Part shown: piece by piece, positions 8,463 to 15,514 of the stretch
Layout: the number at the start of each line of letters is the position of its first letter
How positions within the stretch are numbered: position 1 is the stretch's first letter
NCBI RefSeq assembly: GCF_004120195.1
Contig: NZ_SCHN01000007.1
Span: forward strand, 124,001 to 188,000
Reading direction: 5' to 3'
DNA length: 64,000 bases
Origin: Enterovibrio baiacu
GTDB taxonomy: Bacteria > Pseudomonadota > Gammaproteobacteria > Enterobacterales > Vibrionaceae
Program-made: the position numbers and the translations under genes
Notes under the pieces: model-generated
Database searches by the model: none
The model's input: only the letters and a program-made list of their open reading frames with translations
Told to the model about the DNA's origin: nothing

Positions 8463-9494
8463 ATGCCACATCGTACGTTTATGAAGTTTATGTGGCCGTC
8501 TTTATTGGTCATGTTTCTGCTTATTGCATTGCCTATCGTGTCTGTATTTGTTCAGTCATTGCACGTAGAGCATGAGCAGATAGTGCTTGAGACGGAAAAC
8601 TGCGGGCCGTTTGGTTGTAAGAAAACGGTATCCGTTGATAGGGAAGCGACTGACAAACTGCGCGAAGAAGAGCCCCTTGGACGCTTTAACGGGCTAGATA
8701 CCTATACAAACCGCAGCCATTTGGCCTTTGAAAATGTGTCGGAAGCGTGGCGTTCAACGGATTCGCTCGGCAGTTTTGTCAACGGCTTGATGAACCTGCC
8801 TTTCTATAAGGCGTTGGTTTTCACTTTGGCATACACCTTTATCGTTACACCCTGCGTGATCTTTTTCGGCATGGTGGTCGCTCTGTGTGTGAATGCGTTG
8901 CCCAAGTTGGTAAAAGGCCCCACGATTTTCTTGTCGCTCCTGCCCATGATCGTGACGCCATTGATTGGTTCATTGATCTTGTTTTGGATGATAGATGCGG
9001 ATGGCGTTATCGGTGCAACCATTCAAAACTGGTTTCAAGACGATAGCTTATCGTTAAAAGCATCGCCTGCTTTGACCTGGATAACGCTATTTGTGTATGG
9101 CATTTGGTCTTCCATTCCTTTCTCTTTCATTGTGTTTTACGCCGGGCTACAAACGGTGCCTACAGACACGTTAGAGGCCTCAATGATAGACGGTGCATCA
9201 CGTTGGGAAACCATCCGATATGTTGTGATGCCGCACATGGCGCCGTTGGTGACGTTTGTGGCCTTGATGCAGCTGATGGACAACTTCCGTGTGTTCGAGC
9301 CCATTGTGGGTTTTGCGGCGGAGGCACATGCGACGTCGTTAAGTTGGTTGATCTTCAACGATCTTCGCGGCACGGATTCGCAATTGTTTGGCTCCGCAGG
9401 GGCGACCTCCATGCTCACTATTCTTGGTGTGGCTATCTTGCTTATGCCTGTGTTCATCAGAACATGGCGTGATTTCAACCGTAAATCGGCGTAG
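8463..9494 (+). CDS. ABC transporter permease (MalF/UgpA type)
   Basis: 343 residues with about six membrane spans; the first is near residues 11-33. A periplasmic insert of about 80 residues follows span 1, as in MalF-like subunits, and carries the Cys pair CGPFGC (residues 47-52), which could form a disulfide. The cytoplasmic EAA loop is EASMIDGASRWETIRYVVMP, the contact site for the ATPase. AAAGGAGT precedes the start. It forms the channel together with the permease at 9504-10382. Confidence 0.94.
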   Translation: MPHRTFMKFMWPSLLVMFLLIALPIVSVFVQSLHVEHEQIVLETENCGPFGCKKTVSVDREATDKLREEEPLGRFNGLDTYTNRSHLAFENVSEAWRSTDSLGSFVNGLMNLPFYKALVFTLAYTFIVTPCVIFFGMVVALCVNALPKLVKGPTIFLSLLPMIVTPLIGSLILFWMIDADGVIGATIQNWFQDDSLSLKASPALTWITLFVYGIWSSIPFSFIVFYAGLQTVPTDTLEASMIDGASRWETIRYVVMPHMAPLVTFVALMQLMDNFRVFEPIVGFAAEAHATSLSWLIFNDLRGTDSQLFGSAGATSMLTILGVAILLMPVFIRTWRDFNRKSA

Positions 9495-9503
9495 GAGTTC
9501 ATC

Positions 9504-10382
9504 ATGGAAGAAGTGCGTAGAAAGCCGATTTGGCTGAAAACACTGTCGATTGGGTTCGTGATTGTTTGGCTATTGATTGCCGCAGGCCCGTTCCTTTGGA
9601 CTGCGTGGGGTTCGTTTAAGGTTCAAGCGGATTTTTTCTCAAAATCTGATTGGATGAATGCGATTTATGGCGTGAAAACCTTACTCGAAACGGGTGGAGA
9701 ATTTACGGGGCAGGGCTACTACGGCGCTTGGATTGAGCAGGATTTTTGGCTTGCGGCGATTAACACGTTCGTTGTGGTGTTTTCTGTTGTGATCATTTCA
9801 CTCACCATTGGCACCTTGGGTGGGTACGCGTTGGCGCGTTCTGGCTTTCGATATTCACTGTGGATTTTGATGATTGCCTTGGTGCTGCGTGCAATGCCAC
9901 ACATCACCTTGGTGTCTGGTTACATGTTGCCTTTCTTTGAATGGAATTTATGGGGGCATTTAGGCACCACCATTATTGTGTTGGTCGCGATTAATCAACC
10001 CTTCACGCTTTGGATGTTGCACTCCTTCTTCTTGAACATTCCGAAAGACATGGATGAGAGCGCCATGGTGGATGGCTGCACGCGATTCCAAGCATTCCGA
10101 CATGTGATCATTCCAGTGATGTGGCCGGGGGTGATTACGACTGGCTTGTTCAGTTTCTTGCTCGCTTACAACGATTTCGCTGTAACAGGCATGTTGCTGA
10201 GTCAAGACAACCAAACCATGGTGCCGAAAATCGCGAGTTTCTTGGGGACGACACAGGTTGAAGGGAACGTGATGTTTGCCGTTGCCGCTGTGGTTTCTGC
10301 GATGATCCCTTTGTTCTTCCTTGTTCTGTTCTTCCAAAAACAAATTGTGTCAGGCTTAACTGCCGGTGCAGTGAAGGGGTAG
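9504..10382 (+). CDS. ABC transporter permease (MalG/UgpE type)
   Basis: 292 residues and six predicted spans, the usual size for MalG-like subunits. The EAA loop is seen as ESAMVDGCTRFQAFRHVIIP. A longer periplasmic stretch after span 1 (about residues 35-85) is somewhat extended. It begins nine bases after the previous stop with TAGGAG as ribosome-binding site, and is followed after three bases by a SnoaL-like gene, so the four plus-strand genes form one operon. Confidence 0.94.
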   Translation: MEEVRRKPIWLKTLSIGFVIVWLLIAAGPFLWTAWGSFKVQADFFSKSDWMNAIYGVKTLLETGGEFTGQGYYGAWIEQDFWLAAINTFVVVFSVVIISLTIGTLGGYALARSGFRYSLWILMIALVLRAMPHITLVSGYMLPFFEWNLWGHLGTTIIVLVAINQPFTLWMLHSFFLNIPKDMDESAMVDGCTRFQAFRHVIIPVMWPGVITTGLFSFLLAYNDFAVTGMLLSQDNQTMVPKIASFLGTTQVEGNVMFAVAAVVSAMIPLFFLVLFFQKQIVSGLTAGAVKG

Positions 10383-10385
10383 GGA

Positions 10386-11420
10386 ATGCCACAAGAGTTA
10401 CAAGATGCCAAGCAACGTGTTTTGGCGTTCTATCGAGCGCTTGATCGTGCTGCGACGCTAGATGTACCAAAGGTGCTGGAAACACATTGCAGTGCTGATT
10501 ACCAGTGGCGCGGTTGCCACCCCTTCAATGAATTGGAGGGGCAAAACGCCGTCAGTGAGCAATTCTGGCAACCGTTGAAAACCAGTCTAAAAAAACTGCA
10601 ACGCCGTCAGGATATTTTCATGGCGGGTGAAAACAGCTTGGCGTCTGACGGCTCTGTGTGGGTGGTCTCTATGGGCCATCTGATGGGGTTGTTTGATTGT
10701 GATTGGCTCGGCATTACCAAAACCGGACGCATGGGTTTTCTGCGCTATTGCGAGTTCACACAGGTGGTAGAAGGCAAGATCGCGCAGTCAGCCATGTTTA
10801 TGGATATTCCAGGCTTGATGGTTCAAGCCGGTGTGAACCCCTTCATGCCGCAAACCGGCGCACAGCTTATTCAACCAGGACCAATGAACCATTATGGTTT
10901 GATGTTTGATGAACAACGCGCTGAGGAGTCGGCAAAAACACTGTCAGTGATTAATCAAATGATCACCGACTTAGGTAACTGGGATCATGACTTGAGCCTT
11001 GAAGAAGAGCTTGCCTTGAGTTGGCATGACGACATGATCTGGTGGGGGCCGACAGGCATTGGTGCGAGTTATTCCATCGAGCGTTATGCCAAACAACATT
11101 CTGGGGTGTTCAGGTCAAGTTTCTCTGAGCGTGTCTTTAACGGCCATGTGTGTAAGTTTGCAGAAGGCGAGTTTGGCGGTTTTTTTGGTTGGCCAAACCT
11201 TTCGCTTAAACCCGCTGGTGGGTTTATGGGGCTGCCCGCCAGCGACACGTTCTTCGACATGCGCGTGATCGATATCTATCGACGTGACGGCAATAAGTTA
11301 GCTGAAAACTGGGTATTTATCGATTTACTGCATTTCTTCCATCAACAGGGCGTCGATCTTCTGGCGAGAAACCAATACCTCAACGCGGAAACCCAATGTG
11401 ACGTCACAACACGTTTGTAG
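10386..11420 (+). CDS. Double SnoaL/NTF2-like protein
   Basis: 344 residues in two SnoaL-like halves (about 10-160 and 185-335). The first half has FLRYCEFTQVVEGKI; the second has FFDMRVIDIYRRDGNKLAENW and ends FIDLLHFFHQQGVDLLA, matching the proteins at 2670-3725 and 5102-5638. No export signal is seen. It is the last gene of the ABC importer operon. Having such genes in both arms of the divergent island suggests that this fold is central to the pathway. The chemistry is unknown. Confidence 0.85.
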   Translation: MPQELQDAKQRVLAFYRALDRAATLDVPKVLETHCSADYQWRGCHPFNELEGQNAVSEQFWQPLKTSLKKLQRRQDIFMAGENSLASDGSVWVVSMGHLMGLFDCDWLGITKTGRMGFLRYCEFTQVVEGKIAQSAMFMDIPGLMVQAGVNPFMPQTGAQLIQPGPMNHYGLMFDEQRAEESAKTLSVINQMITDLGNWDHDLSLEEELALSWHDDMIWWGPTGIGASYSIERYAKQHSGVFRSSFSERVFNGHVCKFAEGEFGGFFGWPNLSLKPAGGFMGLPASDTFFDMRVIDIYRRDGNKLAENWVFIDLLHFFHQQGVDLLARNQYLNAETQCDVTTRL

Positions 11421-11572
11421 CCGCTGAGGTGACTGCGTTGCCAATACACAAAGACGGGTGTCGTGACTTTTTTCTTTTGGCCCTGCGGGTATCGCTTATT
11501 TTCTCTTAAGCATCGGTGGTATTATCTACGGATGAAATGAAACGGGAAATGCATACCCGCGACGGAGTCAAA

Positions 11573-12094
11573 ATGGCAAAACTATCGTTACAAGAACAAA
11601 TGTTACAAGCTGGCTTAATCGACAAAAAGAAAATGAAAAAAGCCGGTAAGACATCGAAAAAATCACGCACTTTGGCGAAAGAGGCGAAAGCCGCGGTCGA
11701 AGAGAAGCGCACAGCCCAAGTCGCTCAAGATCAGGCGCTCAATCGTCAGAAAGAAGAAGAAGCGAAGAAGAAAGCGATCGCAGCCCAAGTGAAGCAACTT
11801 GTGGAAATGAACAAGATTGATCGTAAAGACGGTGACATTGGCTACAACTTCACCGACGGCACGTTGGTGAAGAAGCTCTACGTTGATAAAGACACTCAAG
11901 CGCAGCTAGTGAATGGACGTTTGGCCATTGCTCGCTATCTGGATGGTTATGCCATCGTTCCTGGCGTGGTCGCGGATAAAATCAGCCAGCGTGATGAAGA
12001 GACGATCATCGTGAACAACACGGTTGATGAACAAGCCATTGATGAAGATGACCCATACGCAGACTTCAAGATCCCTGATGATTTGATGTGGTAA
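11573..12094 (+). CDS. yaiL: DUF2058 family protein (YaiL-like)
   Basis: 173 residues from an ATG with GGAG five bases upstream; an in-frame start at 11516 adds residues unlike the family. The N-terminal half is very basic and helical (KKKMKKAGKTSKKSRTLAKE), consistent with nucleic-acid or ribosome association. The C-terminal half contains the conserved IGYNFTDGTLVKKLYVD segment and an acidic tail. E. coli YaiL belongs to DUF2058 and has no established function. It stands alone and ends before a strong bidirectional hairpin. Confidence 0.85.
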   Translation: MAKLSLQEQMLQAGLIDKKKMKKAGKTSKKSRTLAKEAKAAVEEKRTAQVAQDQALNRQKEEEAKKKAIAAQVKQLVEMNKIDRKDGDIGYNFTDGTLVKKLYVDKDTQAQLVNGRLAIARYLDGYAIVPGVVADKISQRDEETIIVNNTVDEQAIDEDDPYADFKIPDDLMW

Positions 12095-12160
12095 TCTTCA
12101 AAGAATAACCAAAACGTCGTGGGTTGTGCTTTTAAGCGAATTAGCGATGTTATTCAAACG

Positions 12161-12197
12161 AACACCCCCAATGGCTAAATAGGTCATTGGGGGTGTT
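12161..12197. terminator. Bidirectional hairpin between convergent genes
   Basis: AACACCCCCAATG and CATTGGGGGTGTT form a perfect 13-bp stem with an 11-base loop. A T-rich stretch follows on the plus strand. It serves the DUF2058 gene and probably also the VtrC-like gene. Confidence 0.8.
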
Positions 12198-12207
12198 TGA
12201 TTTATGG

Positions 12208-12639
12208 CTAGTAGAAACAGCGGAAAGCTGAATTTAGAAGCGTCATTTCTGAACGGCCACTAAAGACGAGTGAGCATTGTTCGTCAATATAGTAAGCGCG
12301 ACTGTGTCGAATCGTCGATGGTTCATCATTGCCGAGAACAATGTAGTCACCGCCTTTGGATTTATCATATTTGTAGTGATAATCAGTTGCTTTAAGGTTC
12401 ACCTCAGCGTCATCTAACTTTGAATAAATGGCTTTACCTACCAATTCCGTCTTGTGCAAGTTAATGTACGTTGCCCAACGGTGTCCAAGCGCTTCCATTT
12501 TGCCAAACATCTGTACTGTTGAACTCTCAGCAACATAGAGAAGCAGGCCATTCAATGCCAACAGGCATAACAGAATGGTGACCTTATGAGCATTGAAGTA
12601 AAAGCTGATTTTTTTCATAGATGCATTCATGGTTATCAA
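12208..12639 (-). CDS. VtrC/ToxS-like membrane partner of the adjacent ToxR-like regulator
   Basis: 143 residues: a short cytoplasmic N-terminus, one membrane span (about 18-37) and a periplasmic domain of about 105 residues rich in beta-strand, with two Cys (DEQCSL and FRCFY). Its start overlaps the 3' end of the ToxR-like gene by 56 bases, a layout known from vtrA/vtrC in Vibrio parahaemolyticus. Sequence similarity to VtrC or ToxS is not obvious by eye, so the call rests on topology, size and linkage. It probably stabilises the partner or forms a joint periplasmic sensor, perhaps for a small lipid such as bile salt. Start codons at 12630 or 12618 are alternatives. Confidence 0.6.
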   Translation of the reverse strand: MITMNASMKKISFYFNAHKVTILLCLLALNGLLLYVAESSTVQMFGKMEALGHRWATYINLHKTELVGKAIYSKLDDAEVNLKATDYHYKYDKSKGGDYIVLGNDEPSTIRHSRAYYIDEQCSLVFSGRSEMTLLNSAFRCFY

Positions 12640-13243
12640 TTATCACGATGGTTTTGCCATTTTCTAACGTTTTCATGTCTGGGTAGGGCCTAGCATGAAA
12701 AACATTTTCAAAATCTGCTTTGTAGTAAAGTGCTCTGCCTGCTTCCCATACATTGAAAACAGTGAGAAGCCCTAGGACAATAAATACGCCAACCCAGCAT
12801 TTATGGAGGCGCGTGCTAGGGTTAGCGTTCAAAGGCAGCTCAGGGGAGAGCGTTCTTTCTTCGTCTTCTTTAGGCTCAGTGGCGGCATCAGAGAAAACCG
12901 GCACTGACGGAGATTCGAAATTCAGTGAATAACCTACACTTGGGGCGTTAACCAAAATACGCTTGGTATCGTCTTCAATTGCATGACGTGTCCGATTAAT
13001 GAGCTGAGGCAAACTTTCAGCAGATGTGTGCTTAGAACCCCACACATTTTCAATGATTTGGTCATTCGTTAACGTTTTTGGATGCGCATCATAAAGGCAC
13101 TTCAGTAGCTGGTACTGCTTAAGCGTGAGTATAATTTGCTTCTTGCTGTCCGTTGATTCCGAACCTTCTATTCGGGTCAAGGTTCGAGACTCCACTTCCC
13201 ATGTAAAGTTACCTAATATCAATTTATTACAATTTTTATTCAT
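12584..13243 (-). CDS. ToxR/VtrA-like transmembrane transcriptional regulator
   Basis: 219 residues. Residues 10-108 form an OmpR/ToxR-type winged helix, with LTLKQYQLLKCLYDAHPKTL, then IIENVWGS and the wing LVNAPSVGYSL. A linker of about 40 polar residues follows, one membrane span lies at about 149-167, and a short periplasmic domain of about 50 residues has two Cys near the end. Such proteins bind DNA while anchored in the inner membrane and sense periplasmic signals. The overlapping downstream gene supplies the likely periplasmic partner. No target genes are evident; the nearest neighbours are the HTH-like orphan and the SAHH-like operon. Confidence 0.85.
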   Translation of the reverse strand: MNKNCNKLILGNFTWEVESRTLTRIEGSESTDSKKQIILTLKQYQLLKCLYDAHPKTLTNDQIIENVWGSKHTSAESLPQLINRTRHAIEDDTKRILVNAPSVGYSLNFESPSVPVFSDAATEPKEDEERTLSPELPLNANPSTRLHKCWVGVFIVLGLLTVFNVWEAGRALYYKADFENVFHARPYPDMKTLENGKTIVIIDNHECIYEKNQLLLQCS

Positions 13244-13453
13244 GGGTAAATAGCGATTCAGGCTGGTTTTGATGGTCAGAGAACTATACGCGATTACAGA
13301 ATAAATGTGAAGTTCGTCACCTTATCGTGTTGTTGATTCTAGTCATCTTATTGTGAATAACTATGTTCATTTGAACGAAAAATTGACGAATATGCTGACA
13401 TGTTCAGAGGTGGGTAGCTTTGGCTTTGATCGGCACACGCAATCGTAATAAAA

Positions 13454-13481
13454 AAGCCCCTGATCGTTTACGATTGAGGGC
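13454..13481 (-). terminator. Rho-independent terminator of the 13508-14074 gene
   Basis: On the minus strand GCCCTCAATCG and CGATCAGGGGC form a stem with internal mismatches and a TAAA-like loop, followed by TTTTTT. It lies 27 bases past the stop. Confidence 0.75.
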
Positions 13482-13507
13482 TTCAATGTCACGGTTTGCG
13501 TTGAAGA

Positions 13508-14074
13508 TTAATCCAGCGCAACAGGCCCCTGAAGCTCTTTCAGGATCATTTTTTGAATGTCGATACCTATTGTCATAACGATTAGGCTCCAGTTCAAAAA
13601 GGGCAGAGACCCATTCTCAATGCCGTGCGCGAAGTTCGATGCATTCCAATGGAAAACCGTCGAAAGCCTCTCTGTCGTTAGCGACTCATAGTTTGCATTA
13701 TCTATCAAATTGCTGAACTGTTCTGGCGTCGGGCAAAGGAACTTGTCATTTGGTCTAAAAGCCGTTGGCTTGAAGTAGGACAGCACCTTCCTCACATTCA
13801 CCTCAATAACGTCACCGTTACTTTGAATGTTCGGCTTACCCGCTAGCGCACATAAGAAACACCAACATGGATAAGGGATTGAAGAGAGGTTGTCGGGTTC
13901 GTTTTTGTAACGTGCTGTCCAAGCATTCACGTTCTTCGGTTGCAATCCTGTCACTTTTGCCAATTGAACGGCGTCATAACCATTGTCTTTCAATAAGTTA
14001 ATGATTGCTGCAACTTCCGACACAAAGGGTTTTGTCCATCGGCTAAAAGGCGCAAGTGTTGTATCTCTAATCAT
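13508..14074 (-). CDS. HTH-like protein of unknown role
   Basis: 188 residues, no membrane segment. Residues 18-55 (EVAAIINLLKDNGYDAVQLA, then VTGLQPKNVNAWTARY) look like a helix-turn-helix in which the second helix plus a W/R pair contacts DNA. It is followed by SIPYPCWCFLCALAGKP, similar to the I-P-x-x-x-W-x-x-L-C-x-x-A-G tail I associate with small XRE-like regulators on mobile elements. The C-terminal 100 residues are unrecognised. It is divergent from the SAHH-like operon across a 384-base AT-rich region, so it could regulate that operon; this is inference from position only. Confidence 0.55.
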   Translation of the reverse strand: MIRDTTLAPFSRWTKPFVSEVAAIINLLKDNGYDAVQLAKVTGLQPKNVNAWTARYKNEPDNLSSIPYPCWCFLCALAGKPNIQSNGDVIEVNVRKVLSYFKPTAFRPNDKFLCPTPEQFSNLIDNANYESLTTERLSTVFHWNASNFAHGIENGSLPFLNWSLIVMTIGIDIQKMILKELQGPVALD

Positions 14075-14342
14075 GGCTGAATTAAATCTTATCTTTAAAC
14101 AAACAGTAGGTTTGCTTCATTGTAACCTTGACCGGAATCATACGTGCCTCGCCTTATAAGTCCACATTTATCGGGTGTGCGGTGGAAGGTAAAACGAACG
14201 TGTGTGTTTGTCATTGGAACCCCGTGCCTGTGGCTATTTTGGTCTGTTCACTGTCTTCGCGCATGTTAAGCCTATACCTCCATATGAAATTGTAGGCACT
14301 GTCGGCTATTCCATTTCTTCGTATCCAGTATGCGACAAAATA

Positions 14343-14358
14343 CATATAGGTCTATATG
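14343..14358. promoter_or_regulatory. Perfect palindrome, operator candidate
   Basis: CATATAG-GT-CTATATG has 7-bp perfect arms. It lies about 100 bases upstream of the SAHH-like gene. A related half (CCATATGAAATTG) occurs about 70 bases further upstream. The binding protein is unknown; the divergent HTH-like protein is a candidate. Confidence 0.4.
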
Positions 14359-14433
14359 GAATTGATTGCGTGAAATTTTTTGTCATCTCACGCCCTCTTA
14401 AATTTCTGGAAGGGTCACCCTTTTCAAAGAAAG

Positions 14434-14447
14434 TTAGACATATCTAA
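14434..14447. promoter_or_regulatory. Small inverted repeat next to the ribosome-binding site
   Basis: TTAGA-CATA-TCTAA has 5-bp perfect arms and ends just before the AGAGGA ribosome-binding site of the gene starting at 14459. A bound repressor here would block initiation. Confidence 0.3.
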
Positions 14448-14458
14448 TAGAGGACGTG

Positions 14459-15514
14459 ATGACAAAGCTCATTCAATTAATTCAAGAAATCAAACGAGAA
14501 TATAGCCCTATATCCTTAACCTTTCTTAATCAGCAGCTTAGGAGAGTGCAGAGGGATAAGCCTTATGCGGGAAAAACGATATTACATAATTTGCCTCTTA
14601 CCCATGAAACCTTAATAAAGCTCGAAGTGTTGTATGCAGGCGGTGCTGACGTCTTAGTGACTTCCCCAAGTTTCATGGAGGTAGAACCAGACCTGCTTGA
14701 TCGATTTATTCAGGCGGGTGGACGTTGGTTTGATGACGTCCCTGAGGATGCACACATTGATATTTGCCTTGACTGTGCAGGCGAGTTGATTGGAAAGGTC
14801 AGGCCCAGTATCGGTTGTGTAGAAATCACGGGCACGGGGACGAACAAATACACTGCCGCAAACCTCGATTATCCGGTGATATCCGTGGACATGAGCAAGG
14901 TAAAGGCACTCGAGGCGATGCTAGGTACGGGGGAAGCGTTTGTTCGTGCATTCAGTGAACTGACAGAGACCACTGTCGATAATCAGCACTTCTTGGTCAT
15001 GGGGTATGGAAAGGTGGGGCAAGGGATTGCGCACCATTTGCAGCCACATACATCCAGTATCTCTGTCGTAGACAAAAAAGCCGAACACTTAGCGTTAGCT
15101 AAGCAAAGAGGCTTCAATGCTATCGATGCTGCTGACAAATCACTCGTTGAGGCCGCTGCAAGAGAATCTTTTTGTATTGTTACTGCAACGGGCATTGAGA
15201 GTGTGGTTTCTGACAATTACGATGCACGGGAGTTTCTTCACGCACAGTACCTCGCCAATATGGGCGGGGAGGATGAATTTGGTACAGGCTTCCCTGCTGG
15301 TCGAGTGATGTGTGATGCTAAGCCCATCAATTTTTTTGTTGATAGCCCTACCTTAATGCACTATTTGGATCCCGTCTTTTACTCACACAATTTAGGCGTA
15401 GAGTTGTTGAGTTTCTCTCGGTTAGCGCCTGGTGTGCATGCATTCCCTGACTTTATTGCTAATGAATTGGTTGAGCAGTGGCAACGCCTTCACCAAGAGG
15501 GAGTGCATATATGA
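14459..15514 (+). CDS. S-adenosylhomocysteine hydrolase-like Rossmann protein
   Basis: 351 residues from an ATG four bases after AGAGGA; a GTG at 14456 is too close to it. The order of segments follows SAHH: NLPLTHETLIKLEVL (SAHH CLHMTVQTAVLIETL), VEITGTGTNKY (SAHH EETTTGVHNLY), VISVDMSKVKALEAMLGTGE (SAHH NDSVTKSKFDNLYGCRE), the NAD loop GYGKVG at 182-187, and ANMGGEDEFG (SAHH CNIGHFDVE). It is about 80-120 residues shorter than SAHH. The SAHH His of CLHMT and the His of NIGH are replaced by Pro and Gly, so a different reaction or a binding role is likely. It overlaps the next gene (ATGA). Confidence 0.8.
   Translation: MTKLIQLIQEIKREYSPISLTFLNQQLRRVQRDKPYAGKTILHNLPLTHETLIKLEVLYAGGADVLVTSPSFMEVEPDLLDRFIQAGGRWFDDVPEDAHIDICLDCAGELIGKVRPSIGCVEITGTGTNKYTAANLDYPVISVDMSKVKALEAMLGTGEAFVRAFSELTETTVDNQHFLVMGYGKVGQGIAHHLQPHTSSISVVDKKAEHLALAKQRGFNAIDAADKSLVEAAARESFCIVTATGIESVVSDNYDAREFLHAQYLANMGGEDEFGTGFPAGRVMCDAKPINFFVDSPTLMHYLDPVFYSHNLGVELLSFSRLAPGVHAFPDFIANELVEQWQRLHQEGVHI

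Larger units (their letters stand above)
14075..14458. other. AT-rich divergent regulatory region
   Basis: 384 bases between the HTH-like gene (minus) and the SAHH-like operon (plus). It is visibly more AT-rich than its neighbours and contains perfect inverted repeats (14343-14358, 14434-14447) and a near-repeat of TATATGGAATTG (around 14281 and 14352). An 81-codon open frame inside it has no coding character. Confidence 0.6.

Noticed and set aside
14202-14447. 81-codon open frame in the AT-rich region
   Set aside because: No ribosome-binding site or recognisable domain; it overlaps palindromes and the promoter region of the operon.
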